Positions 8,378 to 17,938 are shown, counted from the stretch's first letter. The stretch: 64,000 nucleotides of DNA from an uncultured Psychroserpens sp. (GCF_947503375.1 NZ_CANNDQ010000008.1:1-64000); one strand, 5' to 3'. Made by a program: numbers and translations. Notes: generated by a model from the letters alone, not told the origin.

Positions 8378-9282
8378 TCAAAATTAAATACTTTTCCATC
8401 GACTGCTAACTTCGTATTTTTAAAAATCGGCTCAGCTTCTTTTTTAAATATACTAAGATCATCATATCTTGTAGAATAGTGGCCTAAAATTAATGTGCCA
8501 GAATTTGACATTTTAGCAATTTTAGCAGCTTGTTTAGCAGTACTGTGCTTTGTTGATTCAGCCAATTCTTTATTTTGCTCTAAAAACGTAGATTCATGAT
8601 ATAATACATCTACATCTTTAATTATGGGTAAAATAGATTCTGAATAAGCAGTATCACTACAAAACGCATAACTTTTTGGTTTATTTGGATCTCTAGTCAC
8701 CGTTTTATTTTCTACCACAGCTCCTTGTCTATTTTCAACATCAAACCCTTGCTTCAATTTTCTGTAATAAGAAACCTCAATATCTGCATTAAGTACAGCA
8801 TTCATATCTAGTTTACGTTCTCCAAGTTTTTCTTTAAATAAAAAACCATTAGTATATATTCTATGTTCTAGAGGAATGGTATAAACTTCTACCTTATCAT
8901 CTTCATAGATAAGCTCTGAAGTTGTAGATGTCAATTCGTGAAAAATAAGTCTGTAATTGGTCCAAGAATCTGATAACTTCATTTGAAGTGTGATGACTTC
9001 TTTGAGTCCTTTAGGCGCATAAACATGCAAGTCGGCTTCTCTTGTTAAGAGTCTGAAAGTGGAGACAAGTCCAACTAAACCAAAGCAATGATCACCATGC
9101 AAGTGGGAAATAAAAATATGTTTTATTCTACTGAATTTTATTTTATTTCTGCGAAGTTCTACTTGTGTACCTTCACCGCAATCAATCAAAAATGTATGGT
9201 TCTTAATCTCTAGTACTTGTGAAGTTGGATTGGTATTAGTTCGTGGTGTAGCACTATAGCAGCCAAGTATGGTTAGTTTCAT
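8374..9282 (-). CDS. rnz: Ribonuclease Z
   Basis: 302 residues, the short tRNase Z form. This metallo-beta-lactamase-fold endonuclease trims the 3' trailer of tRNA precursors. The zinc motif HLHGDH is at residues 60-65 within FISHLHGDHCFGLVGL; further metal ligands are expected at AFCSDTAYSE (Asp), HESTF and the C-terminal LGHYSTRYDD (His). It is the last gene of the run pyrR, pyrB, STAS-like gene, rnz, starting 6 bp after its neighbour. Cytoplasmic. Confidence 0.96.
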   Translation of the reverse strand: MKLTILGCYSATPRTNTNPTSQVLEIKNHTFLIDCGEGTQVELRRNKIKFSRIKHIFISHLHGDHCFGLVGLVSTFRLLTREADLHVYAPKGLKEVITLQMKLSDSWTNYRLIFHELTSTTSELIYEDDKVEVYTIPLEHRIYTNGFLFKEKLGERKLDMNAVLNADIEVSYYRKLKQGFDVENRQGAVVENKTVTRDPNKPKSYAFCSDTAYSESILPIIKDVDVLYHESTFLEQNKELAESTKHSTAKQAAKIAKMSNSGTLILGHYSTRYDDLSIFKKEAEPIFKNTKLAVDGKVFNFD

Positions 9283-9288
9283 ATACTA

Positions 9289-9621
9289 TTAGAATCCTAG
9301 ATCGCGCTCAATATCTTCCATTTCGATAATATCATATGCTTCTTGAATTGTTGGAACTACAACAATTTCGTCTGGAGTTTCGTTTAGATCTGTCTTATCT
9401 GTTACAATTACAAATGAATGCTTAGCCTTCCTGTGCGTATTAGATAATTGCAAGAACTCAACAATATCAGATAAAGGTATTTTATCTAAGGTGGTTAAAC
9501 AGATGACAATGTTATTATTTTTATAGCGTTCGTATAAGACATCAATTTTTTTGACAAGTTCTGTTGTCGTTTCTTTTTCTTGAGTTATTATAGTCGTGTT
9601 TCCGTCTTTATCAAAAATCAT
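9289..9621 (-). CDS. Small STAS-like conserved protein between pyrB and rnz
   Basis: 110 residues, cytoplasmic. The pattern of strand-helix units (NNIVICLTTLDKIPLSDIVEFLQLS, then HSFVIVTDKTDL and an acidic helical end AYDIIEMEDIERDLGF) suggests a small STAS-like domain; no catalytic residues are evident. It lies 4 bp after pyrB and 6 bp before rnz, so it is probably co-transcribed with both. This small gene is a regular companion of rnz in flavobacteria and is sometimes labelled ribonuclease Z by proximity, although it lacks the metal-binding motif. Role unknown. Confidence 0.75.
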   Translation of the reverse strand: MIFDKDGNTTIITQEKETTTELVKKIDVLYERYKNNNIVICLTTLDKIPLSDIVEFLQLSNTHRKAKHSFVIVTDKTDLNETPDEIVVVPTIQEAYDIIEMEDIERDLGF

Positions 9622-9625
9622 AATT

Positions 9626-10555
9626 TTAATGTTTTATTTTGGATGCTAGTAAATAAATAACTGCCATTCTAATGGCTACACCATTTTCAACTTGATCTAG
9701 AATAATAGCTTGATTAGAATCTGCGACTTCACTTGTAATTTCTACACCTCTGTTGATAGGTCCTGGATGCATAATTGTTATTTCCTTATCTAACGAGTTC
9801 AATAGTGATTTATTAACACCATATAACTTTGTATATTCTCTTGTTGAGGGAAAATAACTCATATCCATACGTTCGTTTTGTACGCGTAACATATTTGCAA
9901 CATCACACCAATTTAAAGCTTTACGCAAGTCAGTTTCTACCTTTACACCTAAGTCTTCAATATACTTTGGTAATAGCGTCTTTGGACCACAGACCATAAC
10001 TTTAGCACCAAGCAATTGAAGGGCATAAATATTGGAAAGTGCAACTCTGCTATGCAATATGTCACCCACAATAACCACATGTTTCCCCTTTATTTCTCCT
10101 AAACGTTCTCTAATTGAATAGCAGTCAAGTAATGCTTGGGTTGGGTGTTCGTGAGCACCATCACCTGCATTTATAATACTCGCATCAATATGTTGAGATA
10201 AAAACACACCTGCTCCAGGGTTTGGATGACGCATGACTACCATATCGACCTTCATCGATAGAATATTATTAACAGTATCTATTAATGTTTCTCCCTTTTT
10301 TACTGAAGATTGTGAAGCAGAAAAGTTAATCACATCTGCAGACAAACGTTTTTCAGCTAATTCAAATGAAAGTTTAGTACGAGTAGAGTTTTCAAAAAAT
10401 AGATTAGCAATAGTTATATCTCTAAGCGAAGGAACTTTTTTAATTGGTCTATTAATCACTTCTTTGAAATGATCTGCCGTTTCAAAAATCAACTGGATAT
10501 CTTTTTTATTTAGATATTTAATTCCTAATAAGTGATTGACACTTAATTCGCTCAT
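9626..10555 (-). CDS. pyrB: Aspartate carbamoyltransferase catalytic subunit
   Basis: 309 residues. It joins carbamoyl phosphate and L-aspartate to N-carbamoyl-aspartate, the committed step of pyrimidine synthesis. The carbamoyl-phosphate signature FENSTRTKLSFE is at about residues 54-65; HPGAGVFLSQH-like (MRHPNPGAGVFLSQH), HEHPTQALLD and MHPGPINRGVEI segments are all intact. It lies 5 bp downstream of pyrR, as expected for an operon controlled with pyrimidine supply. No pyrI regulatory subunit gene is adjacent. Confidence 0.97.
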   Translation of the reverse strand: MSELSVNHLLGIKYLNKKDIQLIFETADHFKEVINRPIKKVPSLRDITIANLFFENSTRTKLSFELAEKRLSADVINFSASQSSVKKGETLIDTVNNILSMKVDMVVMRHPNPGAGVFLSQHIDASIINAGDGAHEHPTQALLDCYSIRERLGEIKGKHVVIVGDILHSRVALSNIYALQLLGAKVMVCGPKTLLPKYIEDLGVKVETDLRKALNWCDVANMLRVQNERMDMSYFPSTREYTKLYGVNKSLLNSLDKEITIMHPGPINRGVEITSEVADSNQAIILDQVENGVAIRMAVIYLLASKIKH

Positions 10556-10560
10556 AGTTA

Positions 10561-11100
10561 TTAATTATTAATCAAATATACTGAGTCTTCACCTTCGTTC
10601 TCTACCCAATTAACTTTTACTTTTTCTTCATTGATGGCATCAACTTGTCGTCCTCTATAATTAGGTTGAATTGGTAAATGCCTACTAAAACGTCTATCTA
10701 TTAACGTTAACAATTCAATTTCATTAGGTCTACCAAATGATTGGATTGCTGTTAATGCTGCTCTAATGCTTCGCCCAGTATAAAGTACATCATCTATAAA
10801 TACGATATTCTTATTCTCTACTAAGAAGTCTATATCTGTAGTATTGGCTTCCAATATTTTTTCACCTCTTCTAAAATCATCTCTAAAAAAAGTAATATCT
10901 AAATGCCCTAATTGTAGATTTTTGATCTTATAATCTGTTTTAAGAATTACTGCTAAACGATCTGCAAGATACTTTCCCCTAGGTTGCAAACCTATGAGAA
11001 CTGTATTCGTAAAGTCGTTGTGATTTTCAATTAGTTGACAAGCCAGTCGATGAAGAATGATGTTTACCTCTTTGGCATTAAGTAACACTTTTTGACTCAT
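10561..11100 (-). CDS. pyrR: PyrR, uracil phosphoribosyltransferase / pyrimidine operon regulator
   Basis: 179 residues, typical length. PyrR is a type I phosphoribosyltransferase fold protein; in Firmicutes it binds UMP and attenuates pyr mRNA, and it has uracil phosphoribosyltransferase activity. The PRPP loop VFIDDVLYTGRSIRAAL is at about residues 100-116; TVLIGLQPRGKYLADRL and LGHLDITFFRDDFRR are also typical. It is first in the pyrR-pyrB-STAS-rnz run. I see no classical PyrR attenuator in the ~100 bp upstream, so regulation here may differ. Confidence 0.95.
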   Translation of the reverse strand: MSQKVLLNAKEVNIILHRLACQLIENHNDFTNTVLIGLQPRGKYLADRLAVILKTDYKIKNLQLGHLDITFFRDDFRRGEKILEANTTDIDFLVENKNIVFIDDVLYTGRSIRAALTAIQSFGRPNEIELLTLIDRRFSRHLPIQPNYRGRQVDAINEEKVKVNWVENEGEDSVYLINN

Positions 11101-11203
11101 GTGGTTTCCAAACGTATTTGGTTGACAAAGTTAAGTGTTTTAATTTAGAAATTAAAAAAGTCGGGCAAACATATATTATCAGTACCAAAATTATAATAAA
11201 TAA

Positions 11204-12823
11204 TTATTTTTTGACCACAATTTTATTATGAGTAGTATTACTTCCCTCAAATGAAATTTTAAATATATATACACCATCTGCCATTTCGCTGATATCAACA
11301 GAGTTGTTATTAAATGAATTTATTGTTTTTACTAACCTTCCGTCTAATGCGTAAATAGTTATTTTTCCCAAAGGTTTATTAGCAGAATTTGAAATTGTAA
11401 CTAATCCAGTAGATGGATTAGGATATACATTTATAAAAGGCGTGTTATTTTTATATTCAGTAACATTTAATAGCGCTCCACAATTTGCCATAAGCGCTTG
11501 CACTGCATTATTAACATTAAGTCTACCTCCAGTAGTGGTAATTCCATTTAAACTTAAATTTGAGTCGACATTATCAAGTATTAAATCTCTTACAATTCTT
11601 GCGGCTTCTGCAGGATCATTATCTGCTAGATCAGCTAGTTCTTGACAAGGAGCTGAATATAACAATGCAATTGTACCAGTAACATGTGGTGTTGCTCCAG
11701 ATGTTCCGCCAAAACCACCATATCCGTTATTCCAACTAGTCGTAAATGCACCTTCACCAGGAGCACCAAGATCAATAGTCTGAACACCATAGCCCGCATC
11801 AGTTACTTTTATATCATTAATATTTGTATTTGTAACTGATATTAAATATTCACTTGGACAAGCGGTTGGTAAATCACCAACAATATCTACATCAAAATTT
11901 CCGTTGATCGTCGCTCCACAACTTAAAATCCCATTTTGACCTAATGTATCATACAATGCACACCATAATGGTGCATTCGCTGGGTTTCCAAAATCAACTC
12001 CCCAAGAAGCATTTGTTGCCACAATAAAAGCACCTTCAGTTCCATTGGTTTGGTTATATAATATTCTAGCATCTAGGGCGTAACTATATGCTTCAATAAC
12101 TTCAGCTTCATTGGTGTCAAAATCATTTCTAATAATCATGAGTTTTACGTCCCAATTAACTCCTGCTACTCCAATTCCATTATTACCTTTAGCTCCAATA
12201 ATACCAGCAACTGGAGTACCATGACTACCGCCAGCAATATTTCCATCGTTTGCTACTGTGTTCCATCCTAAATAATCATCTACATACCCATTTTGGTCAT
12301 CATCTAGATCATTATCAGGAATTTCCACTTCATTGATCCAAATATTATCTCCAAAATCTTCATGATCAATATCATGACCATCATCTAAAACAGCAGCTAC
12401 GATAAGATTTCCATTTAATGTAGTTCCTCCAGTAGTGACATCCCATGCTTCGCCAGCATCAATATCTCCATCACTCATTTGAAAATATTGCCACTGTTGA
12501 TTGATTAATTGATCATTTGGTATATTAAGTCTCGTAGTTACTTTGTGATTTTTTTGAGCAACAAGGATATTTTTACTTCTGTAAAATGCATTAATGGCAT
12601 TGTTTTCAGTAATTGAAGGCAACAAACGAATCTGCCAAATATTCAAAGCTTTTGAAATGAGTTTGTATTCTAAAATAGGTATATCATTAAGTTCCGGAGT
12701 AATATGAGACATACTTATTCCCTTATCTAGTTGAACTAAAATCTCGTTGGGTACAATACTTGGTTCTTGAGTATAAGCCTTTCCGACTATTAAGACAATT
12801 GCAAATAATAGTAACTTCCTCAT
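11204..12823 (-). CDS. Secreted S8 (subtilisin-like) peptidase with type A T9SS sorting domain
   Basis: 539 residues from the ATG at 12823, chosen because it places MRKLLLFAIVLIVGKAYTQ as the signal peptide; a longer in-frame start at 12868 adds 15 poorly fitting residues. The catalytic triad is visible: Asp147 (VAAVLDDG), His201 (GGSHGTPVAGIIGA) and Ser375 (GGTSGATPHVTG). The last ~75 residues are a type A C-terminal sorting domain (NVYPNPSTGLV, then YALDGRLV and DGVYIFKI), which directs export by the type IX system and removal of the domain. A broad extracellular protease is likely; an Asp-rich loop (DLDDDQNGYVDD) may bind calcium. Confidence 0.93.
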   Translation of the reverse strand: MRKLLLFAIVLIVGKAYTQEPSIVPNEILVQLDKGISMSHITPELNDIPILEYKLISKALNIWQIRLLPSITENNAINAFYRSKNILVAQKNHKVTTRLNIPNDQLINQQWQYFQMSDGDIDAGEAWDVTTGGTTLNGNLIVAAVLDDGHDIDHEDFGDNIWINEVEIPDNDLDDDQNGYVDDYLGWNTVANDGNIAGGSHGTPVAGIIGAKGNNGIGVAGVNWDVKLMIIRNDFDTNEAEVIEAYSYALDARILYNQTNGTEGAFIVATNASWGVDFGNPANAPLWCALYDTLGQNGILSCGATINGNFDVDIVGDLPTACPSEYLISVTNTNINDIKVTDAGYGVQTIDLGAPGEGAFTTSWNNGYGGFGGTSGATPHVTGTIALLYSAPCQELADLADNDPAEAARIVRDLILDNVDSNLSLNGITTTGGRLNVNNAVQALMANCGALLNVTEYKNNTPFINVYPNPSTGLVTISNSANKPLGKITIYALDGRLVKTINSFNNNSVDISEMADGVYIFKISFEGSNTTHNKIVVKK

Positions 12824-12890
12824 AATGAATATTTTATTTACTTCATAAAAGTACAGAAAAGCAATCATTATAAATTAATTAGTTATTAAC

Positions 12891-12924
12891 AAAAAAAGCT
12901 TCTCAGAAATGAGAAGCTTTTTTT
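12891..12924 (-). terminator. Intrinsic terminator of rpsA
   Basis: AAAAAAAGCTTCTCA pairs with TGAGAAGCTTTTTTT around GAAA, 25 bp after the rpsA stop on the minus strand. The symmetrical A and T runs would also work in the opposite direction. Confidence 0.9.
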
Positions 12925-12949
12925 AGTATTTAAAATGCCTAGAAGAAGA

Positions 12950-14803
12950 TTACTTCTTACCGTCCATTTTATCTTTAAGTGCTTGTAAGGCATCATTAGC
13001 ATCACCTAGTGTAGGTTTAGCCTCTGCTGCTTGAGCCTCTGCTTTTTTAGCAGCTGCTTTTACATTAGCAATTTCCTCTTCTTTAAAGATAGCTGTATGA
13101 GAAGCTACTACTCTTTTGAACTCTTTATTGAACTCAATGATTTTGAAATCTACAGTTTCTCCTTTTTTGAGTTTACCACCATCTTCTTTTTCTAAGTGAC
13201 GAGAAGGTACAAAAGCAACGATATCTTCATTAAACTCTATTGTAGCTCCTTTATCAACGATCTCAGAAATTGCAGCAGTATGTGTAGTTCCTAAAGCAAA
13301 TTCAGTTTCGTATTTGTCCCAAGGATTATCTGTAGTTTGCTTATGACCTAAAGATAATTTACGCCCTTCAACGTCAAGTTCTAATACAACTACATCTAAC
13401 TTATCTCCTACGTTACAGAACTCACTTGGATGTTTAATCTTCTTAGTCCAAGATAAGTCTGAGATATAGATTAATCCGTCAATACCTTCTTCTAATTCAA
13501 CAAACACACCAAAGTTTGTAAAGTTACGTACAACACCTGTATGTTTAGAGCCTACAGGATATTTAGTTGTAATATCTGTCCATGGATCTGGAGTCAATTG
13601 TTTAATACCAAGTGACATTTTACGATCTTCTCTATCTAAAGTTAAAATTTCAGCTTCAATTTCATCTCCAACAGAAACGAAATCTTGAGCAGAGCGTAAA
13701 TGAGTTGACCAAGACATTTCACTTACATGAACTAATCCTTCTACACCTTCTTCTACTTCAACAAATGCACCATAATCTGCAATAACAACAACTTTACCTT
13801 TAACTTTATCACCAACTTTTACAGTTTCGCCTAAAGCTTCCCAAGGATGCTTGCTTAATTGTTTAAGACCTAACTGAATTCTAGACTTATCTTCATCAAA
13901 GTCTAAGATTACCACGTTAAGTTTCTGATCTAATTCAACAATTTCATTTGGATGATTAATTCTAGACCAAGAAAGATCTGTGATATGAATTAATCCGTCA
14001 ACACCACCAAGATCAATGAATACTCCGTAAGATGTGATGTTCTTAACTGTACCTTCTAATACTTGGCCCTTTTCTAATTGACCAATAATTTCTTTTTTCT
14101 GTTCTTCAATATCTGCTTCAATAAGCGCTTTATGAGACACAACTATATTTTTGAATTCGTGGTTGATTTTAACAACTTTAAATTCCATAGTTTTATTTAC
14201 ATATTGATCGTAATCTCTAATAGGCTTAACATCAATTTGAGAACCTGGTAAGAATGCTTCAATACCAAATACATCTACGATCATACCACCTTTAGTTCTG
14301 CACTTAACAAAACCATTTACGATTTCACCAGTATCATGCGCATTATTAACACGATCCCAAGCTTTTATCACTCTTGCTTTTCTGTGTGATAATACCAATT
14401 GACCTGTAGCGTCTTCACGTACATCGATTAATACTTCTACTTTATCTCCAACTTTTAAGTTTGGATTGTAGCGGAACTCATTAAGAGAAATTACACCTTC
14501 AGATTTGGCATTAATGTCAATAATTGCATCGCGATCAGTAATATGAATAACTTCTCCTTCAACAACTTCATCATCTAATGTATCAACAAAGTTTTCTGCT
14601 ACTAATTTTTCAAACTCCTCGAGTTGCTTATCATCAACTTGGTCGATTCCTTCTTCGTAATTATGCCAGTTGAAATCTTTTAAGAATTTCTCTGGATTTG
14701 CTTGCGATTCAGATACTTTTGGAGTTTCTGCTGTTTGTGTAGTTTCAACAGCTGTAGCCTCAGTAGTTGCTACTTCAGCTTTTTTTGTTTCTTTTTCAGA
14801 CAT
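12950..14803 (-). CDS. rpsA: 30S ribosomal protein S1
   Basis: 617 residues, longer than the 557 of E. coli because of an acidic, Thr/Glu/Ala-rich N-terminal extension of ~40 residues and a charged C-terminal tail. Six S1 RNA-binding repeats are visible; repeats 3-6 are the clearest (GTVKNITSYGVFIDLGGVDG, GKVVVIADYGAFVEVEEG, GVVRNFTNFGVFVELEEG). S1 binds mRNA leaders and helps the 30S subunit initiate, which matters in Bacteroidota where Shine-Dalgarno sequences are largely absent. It is monocistronic with its own terminator; cmk and porQ lie downstream on the map, a common arrangement around rpsA. Confidence 0.97.
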   Translation of the reverse strand: MSEKETKKAEVATTEATAVETTQTAETPKVSESQANPEKFLKDFNWHNYEEGIDQVDDKQLEEFEKLVAENFVDTLDDEVVEGEVIHITDRDAIIDINAKSEGVISLNEFRYNPNLKVGDKVEVLIDVREDATGQLVLSHRKARVIKAWDRVNNAHDTGEIVNGFVKCRTKGGMIVDVFGIEAFLPGSQIDVKPIRDYDQYVNKTMEFKVVKINHEFKNIVVSHKALIEADIEEQKKEIIGQLEKGQVLEGTVKNITSYGVFIDLGGVDGLIHITDLSWSRINHPNEIVELDQKLNVVILDFDEDKSRIQLGLKQLSKHPWEALGETVKVGDKVKGKVVVIADYGAFVEVEEGVEGLVHVSEMSWSTHLRSAQDFVSVGDEIEAEILTLDREDRKMSLGIKQLTPDPWTDITTKYPVGSKHTGVVRNFTNFGVFVELEEGIDGLIYISDLSWTKKIKHPSEFCNVGDKLDVVVLELDVEGRKLSLGHKQTTDNPWDKYETEFALGTTHTAAISEIVDKGATIEFNEDIVAFVPSRHLEKEDGGKLKKGETVDFKIIEFNKEFKRVVASHTAIFKEEEIANVKAAAKKAEAQAAEAKPTLGDANDALQALKDKMDGKK

Positions 14804-15023
14804 GTCTGAATATTAATTTGTATTCTGTATGTTTAGAAAGATTTATGCGAAATAACACACAGAAGCGTTATTGTTTGTTTAAAATAGTCCTTTTTGTCTT
14901 TCAATATTCGCCAAAAGGAGCGCAAAAATACAATTTATCAGTCAATAAAACAAACAAAAACTAACTTATTGACACTGTTCTATTTGTATGAATCTAAAAT
15001 GTTAAAAAATGCTCTAAAAACTA

Positions 15024-15055
15024 TTGAATATTTGGCACATTAATTGGTATCTTTA
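15024..15055 (+). promoter_or_regulatory. Candidate Bacteroidota-type promoter of the BON/LysM gene
   Basis: TTG at 15024-15026 and TATCTTTA at 15048-15055 are 21 bp apart, close to the flavobacterial consensus TTG-N17-23-TAnnTTTG. The start codon at 15091 lies 35 bp further on, giving a plausible short leader. One mismatch in the -7 box. Confidence 0.45.
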
Positions 15056-15090
15056 CATTAGTATTAACACTTAATTTAAAATTAAATATT

Positions 15091-15468
15091 ATGGTAAGAG
15101 CAAAATACCAAGGCGTATTAGACTTAGGAGAGCAATTAAACATCCAAGATGGAGACGTAAAAGAAGAAAATGGTGTATTAAAGGTATGGGGAACAGCAAA
15201 TACACAATATGAAAAAGACTTATTATGGGATAGCATAAAAGCTGCTGGTGGAGAAAACCCTGAAGATATAATGGCAGACATAAAAGTAGCAGATACTTCA
15301 GTATACCACAGACACACTGTAAAAAGTGGCGAAACCCTTGGCAAAATTGCTAAACATTATTACGGCAACCCGTCTAAGTATCAGGCAATTTTTCAAGCCA
15401 ATTCTGATATTTTAAAGAATCCAGATTTAATTTATCCTGATCAAGAATTAATCATTCCTAATTTGTAA
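15091..15468 (+). CDS. BON and LysM domain protein (Kbp/YgaU-like)
   Basis: 125 residues without a signal peptide. A BON domain (~20-67, VKEENGVLKVWGTANTQYEKD) is followed by a LysM domain (~73-125, HTVKSGETLGKIAKHYYGNP to LIYPDQELIIP). This is the architecture of E. coli Kbp (YgaU), a cytoplasmic potassium-binding protein induced by osmotic stress. Whether the flavobacterial protein binds potassium is inferred from architecture only. It is monocistronic, divergent from rpsA and closed by a strong hairpin at 15484. Confidence 0.88.
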   Translation: MVRAKYQGVLDLGEQLNIQDGDVKEENGVLKVWGTANTQYEKDLLWDSIKAAGGENPEDIMADIKVADTSVYHRHTVKSGETLGKIAKHYYGNPSKYQAIFQANSDILKNPDLIYPDQELIIPNL

Positions 15469-15483
15469 AAAATTACTGAAATA

Positions 15484-15510
15484 AAAAAAGCGACTAATAG
15501 TCGCTTTTTT
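15484..15510. terminator. Bidirectional intrinsic terminator
   Basis: AAAAAAGCGACTA and TAGTCGCTTTTTT pair around a short loop, between the convergent BON/LysM gene (stop 15468) and cmk (stop 15530). A and T runs on both sides allow termination in both directions. Confidence 0.9.
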
Positions 15511-15529
15511 TATTAATGGGAAAAGCATT

Positions 15530-16228
15530 TTAGTTGCATTGTTTGATTTTATCTTCAGCTAATTGTAGCACATATTCAAATTGTTCGTCAAGTCCCATAT
15601 CTGAATTATCTATTTCTATGGCATCATCTGCCATTGTTAATGGTGAATCTGCTCTAGTCGTATCAATATGATCACGTGTTTGTACATTTTTTAAAACGGC
15701 ATTATAATCTACATTATCGCCACGTTCAATCAATTCTAGATAACGACGGTGTGCGCGTTTTTCAGCTGAAGCTGTCATAAATAATTTTAGTTCTGCTTTT
15801 GGAAAAACCACAGTACCAATATCACGACCATCCATTACAACACCTTTGTGCTTACCAAATTTTTGTTGTTGCCTTACCAGTTGCTCTCTTACTTCTGAAA
15901 TTGTAGCTATCTGACTTACAAATTGTGATACCTCTAAGGTTCTAATTTGTTTTTCAACGTTTTGACCATTAAGGTATACTTCTGCAAAACCCAAATCTTC
16001 ATTGAATTTAAAATCAATTTCTATGCCTTCTAACTGTTCTATAAGCTGAGCTTTGTTAACTAACTCAGAATTTATCAATTCGTTTTGCATTGCGTAAAGT
16101 GTAACTGCTCGATACATTGCTCCAGAATCTACGTATACATAACCCAATCGTTTTGCTAAGCGCTTTGCAACTGTGCTTTTTCCTGTTGAAGAAAAACCAT
16201 CTATAGCTATGGTAATTTTATGATTCAT
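15530..16228 (-). CDS. cmk: Cytidylate kinase
   Basis: 232 residues. It phosphorylates CMP and dCMP with ATP. The P-loop GFSSTGKST is at residues 11-19; KLGYVYVDSGAMYR-type substrate segment (RLGYVYVDSGAMYRAVTLYA) and VVMDGRDIGTVVFPKAELKL follow, with the LID region AEKRAHRRYLELIERG and TRADSPLTMADDAIEIDNS near the C-terminus. Cytoplasmic. Its start overlaps the stop of porQ by 4 bp, indicating translational coupling within a porQ-cmk transcript. Confidence 0.97.
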   Translation of the reverse strand: MNHKITIAIDGFSSTGKSTVAKRLAKRLGYVYVDSGAMYRAVTLYAMQNELINSELVNKAQLIEQLEGIEIDFKFNEDLGFAEVYLNGQNVEKQIRTLEVSQFVSQIATISEVREQLVRQQQKFGKHKGVVMDGRDIGTVVFPKAELKLFMTASAEKRAHRRYLELIERGDNVDYNAVLKNVQTRDHIDTTRADSPLTMADDAIEIDNSDMGLDEQFEYVLQLAEDKIKQCN

Positions 16229-17244
16229 CGTAAATCGATTTGCAAACCAAAGAAACTTGTATTTGATGCACTTGAGTATCTGGCATGTGAATAACTAAAC
16301 CGCATTTTGTTAAGCTTGACTCCTATTCCAAATGACAACCCAGAAAAATTGCGTTGTTCTTCAATACGTAATTCTTCTGCTCTTCTAAAATTATAACCCA
16401 TGCGTATACTAAATCCTCGTTCAGGAAACAATTCTGCACCAATAATTGTATGTCGTAATACCTCACTTAAAAACCCTACTTCTTCTTGAGTTTGGTTACC
16501 ATCAAGATCTGTAGTAGCTCTAGCTGGGTTTGATACTGCAATAGGCCATCTTTGAAGGTTTTCAAATGTTAAATGCCATCGCAAAGGTACATTTTCTAGC
16601 GTTTGAGACAAACCTAAATCTATTTCTAATGGTAACTTTTCATTAAGACCTGCATAAGTGACTATTTGTGTTCCAATATTTCTTATGGTCAAAGCAGCAT
16701 GAAAATCTAAACGTTCATTGATATACATGGCGCCAAGATCTGCAGCTATACCTATTGAGTTGTACTGTTCTAATTTAGATGTAATGATTTTTGCATTTGC
16801 TCCAATGTAGAAATCGGTAAAAGGAATTTGGTAAGCATATCCAGCAGATAAAGCAGCTTCATTTCCTGTAAAGGTTCCAGTAGATACTCCATTTTGATCA
16901 TATCCATCGAATTCGCCATAATTTATATAGGTCATTCCGATATGCAAAGTTTGAACATGCCTGTCCCATGTATATGCATATGCAGCTGTACCATAACTAA
17001 TACCACCGAGATAACTAGAATAGTTGACGGCAAGCTGATTATCCATTTGATCGTTAATGCTTGCTGGATTGAAAAGACCTCCAGTCACATCATAATCATA
17101 GTTAGTGATGATTTTTCCACCTAATGCAGCTTGTCTTGGTGAGGATACCAAATTTAAAAACTGAAAAGTAGCTTCACCTCCTACTTGGGCAAAACTAAAG
17201 ACAGTCATTAGCAGACAACAATACGTGGTAATCTTCTTTAACAT
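16225..17244 (-). CDS. porQ: Type IX secretion system protein PorQ
   Basis: 339 residues from the ATG at 17244; the longer frame to 17256 would need a TTG. The signal peptide MLKKITTYCCLLMTVFSFAQ is followed by the PorQ hallmark FQFLNLVSSPRQAALGGK and an FadL-like outer-membrane beta-barrel (GAELFPERGFSIRMGYNFRR; LSFGIGVKLNKMRFSYSHAR at the end). PorQ is known to be an outer-membrane component of the type IX attachment complex with PorU, PorV and PorZ. It overlaps cmk, a neighbour conserved in flavobacteria. It gives the machinery used by the sorting-domain proteins of this window. Confidence 0.94.
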   Translation of the reverse strand: MLKKITTYCCLLMTVFSFAQVGGEATFQFLNLVSSPRQAALGGKIITNYDYDVTGGLFNPASINDQMDNQLAVNYSSYLGGISYGTAAYAYTWDRHVQTLHIGMTYINYGEFDGYDQNGVSTGTFTGNEAALSAGYAYQIPFTDFYIGANAKIITSKLEQYNSIGIAADLGAMYINERLDFHAALTIRNIGTQIVTYAGLNEKLPLEIDLGLSQTLENVPLRWHLTFENLQRWPIAVSNPARATTDLDGNQTQEEVGFLSEVLRHTIIGAELFPERGFSIRMGYNFRRAEELRIEEQRNFSGLSFGIGVKLNKMRFSYSHARYSSASNTSFFGLQIDLR

Positions 17245-17317
17245 ATAAGTTTGCAAAGTAAATAAATCTATCTTAAAACGAGTAGTTGTCTATTTTATTT
17301 TTTAGTAAAGCTGTTTT

Positions 17318-17938
17318 CTATTGCAACCGGAGCTTTTGCCCTGGTTTAATGAGATTACTTTGCAAACCATTCAATGCTTTTATTTTCTCAACTGAAGTGT
17401 TATTGCGTTTTGCAATGCTGTATAAAGTATCTCCTTTAGCAACTGTCCAGACTGATATGTCATTACTATCAAGTGAATCAAAGTTTTTAACCCTTAATTT
17501 TTGATTGATTTTTATAAGTGTGGTATTTAAATTATTAACCAATTTAAGTTGACCTATAGTGGTTTGATATTTCTTTGAAAGTGCATAAAGTGTTTCATTC
17601 TTTTTCACTATATGAAAATCTGAATCAGTAACATCGTCTTTCTCTGGCTTTGATAACACTTCAATCACATTTTCAGATTTGGCATTTACACTTTTATGTA
17701 GTTTAGGAGGAATAAAGTAAACCGAGTCTAAAACCTTATTATCTGCTAACTTGTTTTTTGAGGTTTTTGATTTTGATGCAACTGTATCAGTAAGGGTTAC
17801 CTCTCCAGTATTCACATTAAGTTTAGCAGGTTTATCATTTAATAATACGTCTTTAAAGTCATTGGCTTGGGCTACAGCATCAAAACATGAAACTGTAGCC
17901 ATCAATAGGATCAATGTAACTTTAAAGTGCTTTAGCAT
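17318..17938 (-). CDS. Secreted protein with two LysM domains
   Basis: 206 residues with a signal peptide ([24 protein letters not shown]). Two LysM modules are visible: ~110-152 ([20 protein letters not shown] to INQKLRV) and ~162-206 ([20 protein letters not shown] to KPGQKLRLQ). LysM binds the glycan of peptidoglycan, so it likely sits in the periplasm; no catalytic domain is present. Its 5' end overlaps the last 17 bp of lon, so both are probably co-transcribed. Confidence 0.88.
   Translation of the reverse strand: MLKHFKVTLILLMATVSCFDAVAQANDFKDVLLNDKPAKLNVNTGEVTLTDTVASKSKTSKNKLADNKVLDSVYFIPPKLHKSVNAKSENVIEVLSKPEKDDVTDSDFHIVKKNETLYALSKKYQTTIGQLKLVNNLNTTLIKINQKLRVKNFDSLDSNDISVWTVAKGDTLYSIAKRNNTSVEKIKALNGLQSNLIKPGQKLRLQ

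Noticed and set aside
10980..11200. PyrR attenuator upstream of pyrR
   Set aside because: I found no anti-terminator/terminator pair or conserved PyrR-binding loop in the ~100 bp before the gene.
14767..14964. Open frame of 65 codons running out of the rpsA 5' end on the plus strand
   Set aside because: It overlaps the rpsA coding start in antisense, is made of low-complexity residues, and shows no homology features.
14804..15090. Riboswitch or S1-binding leader before rpsA
   Set aside because: The 287-bp divergent gap is simple AT-rich sequence; apart from a likely promoter for the BON/LysM gene no stable pairing stands out.
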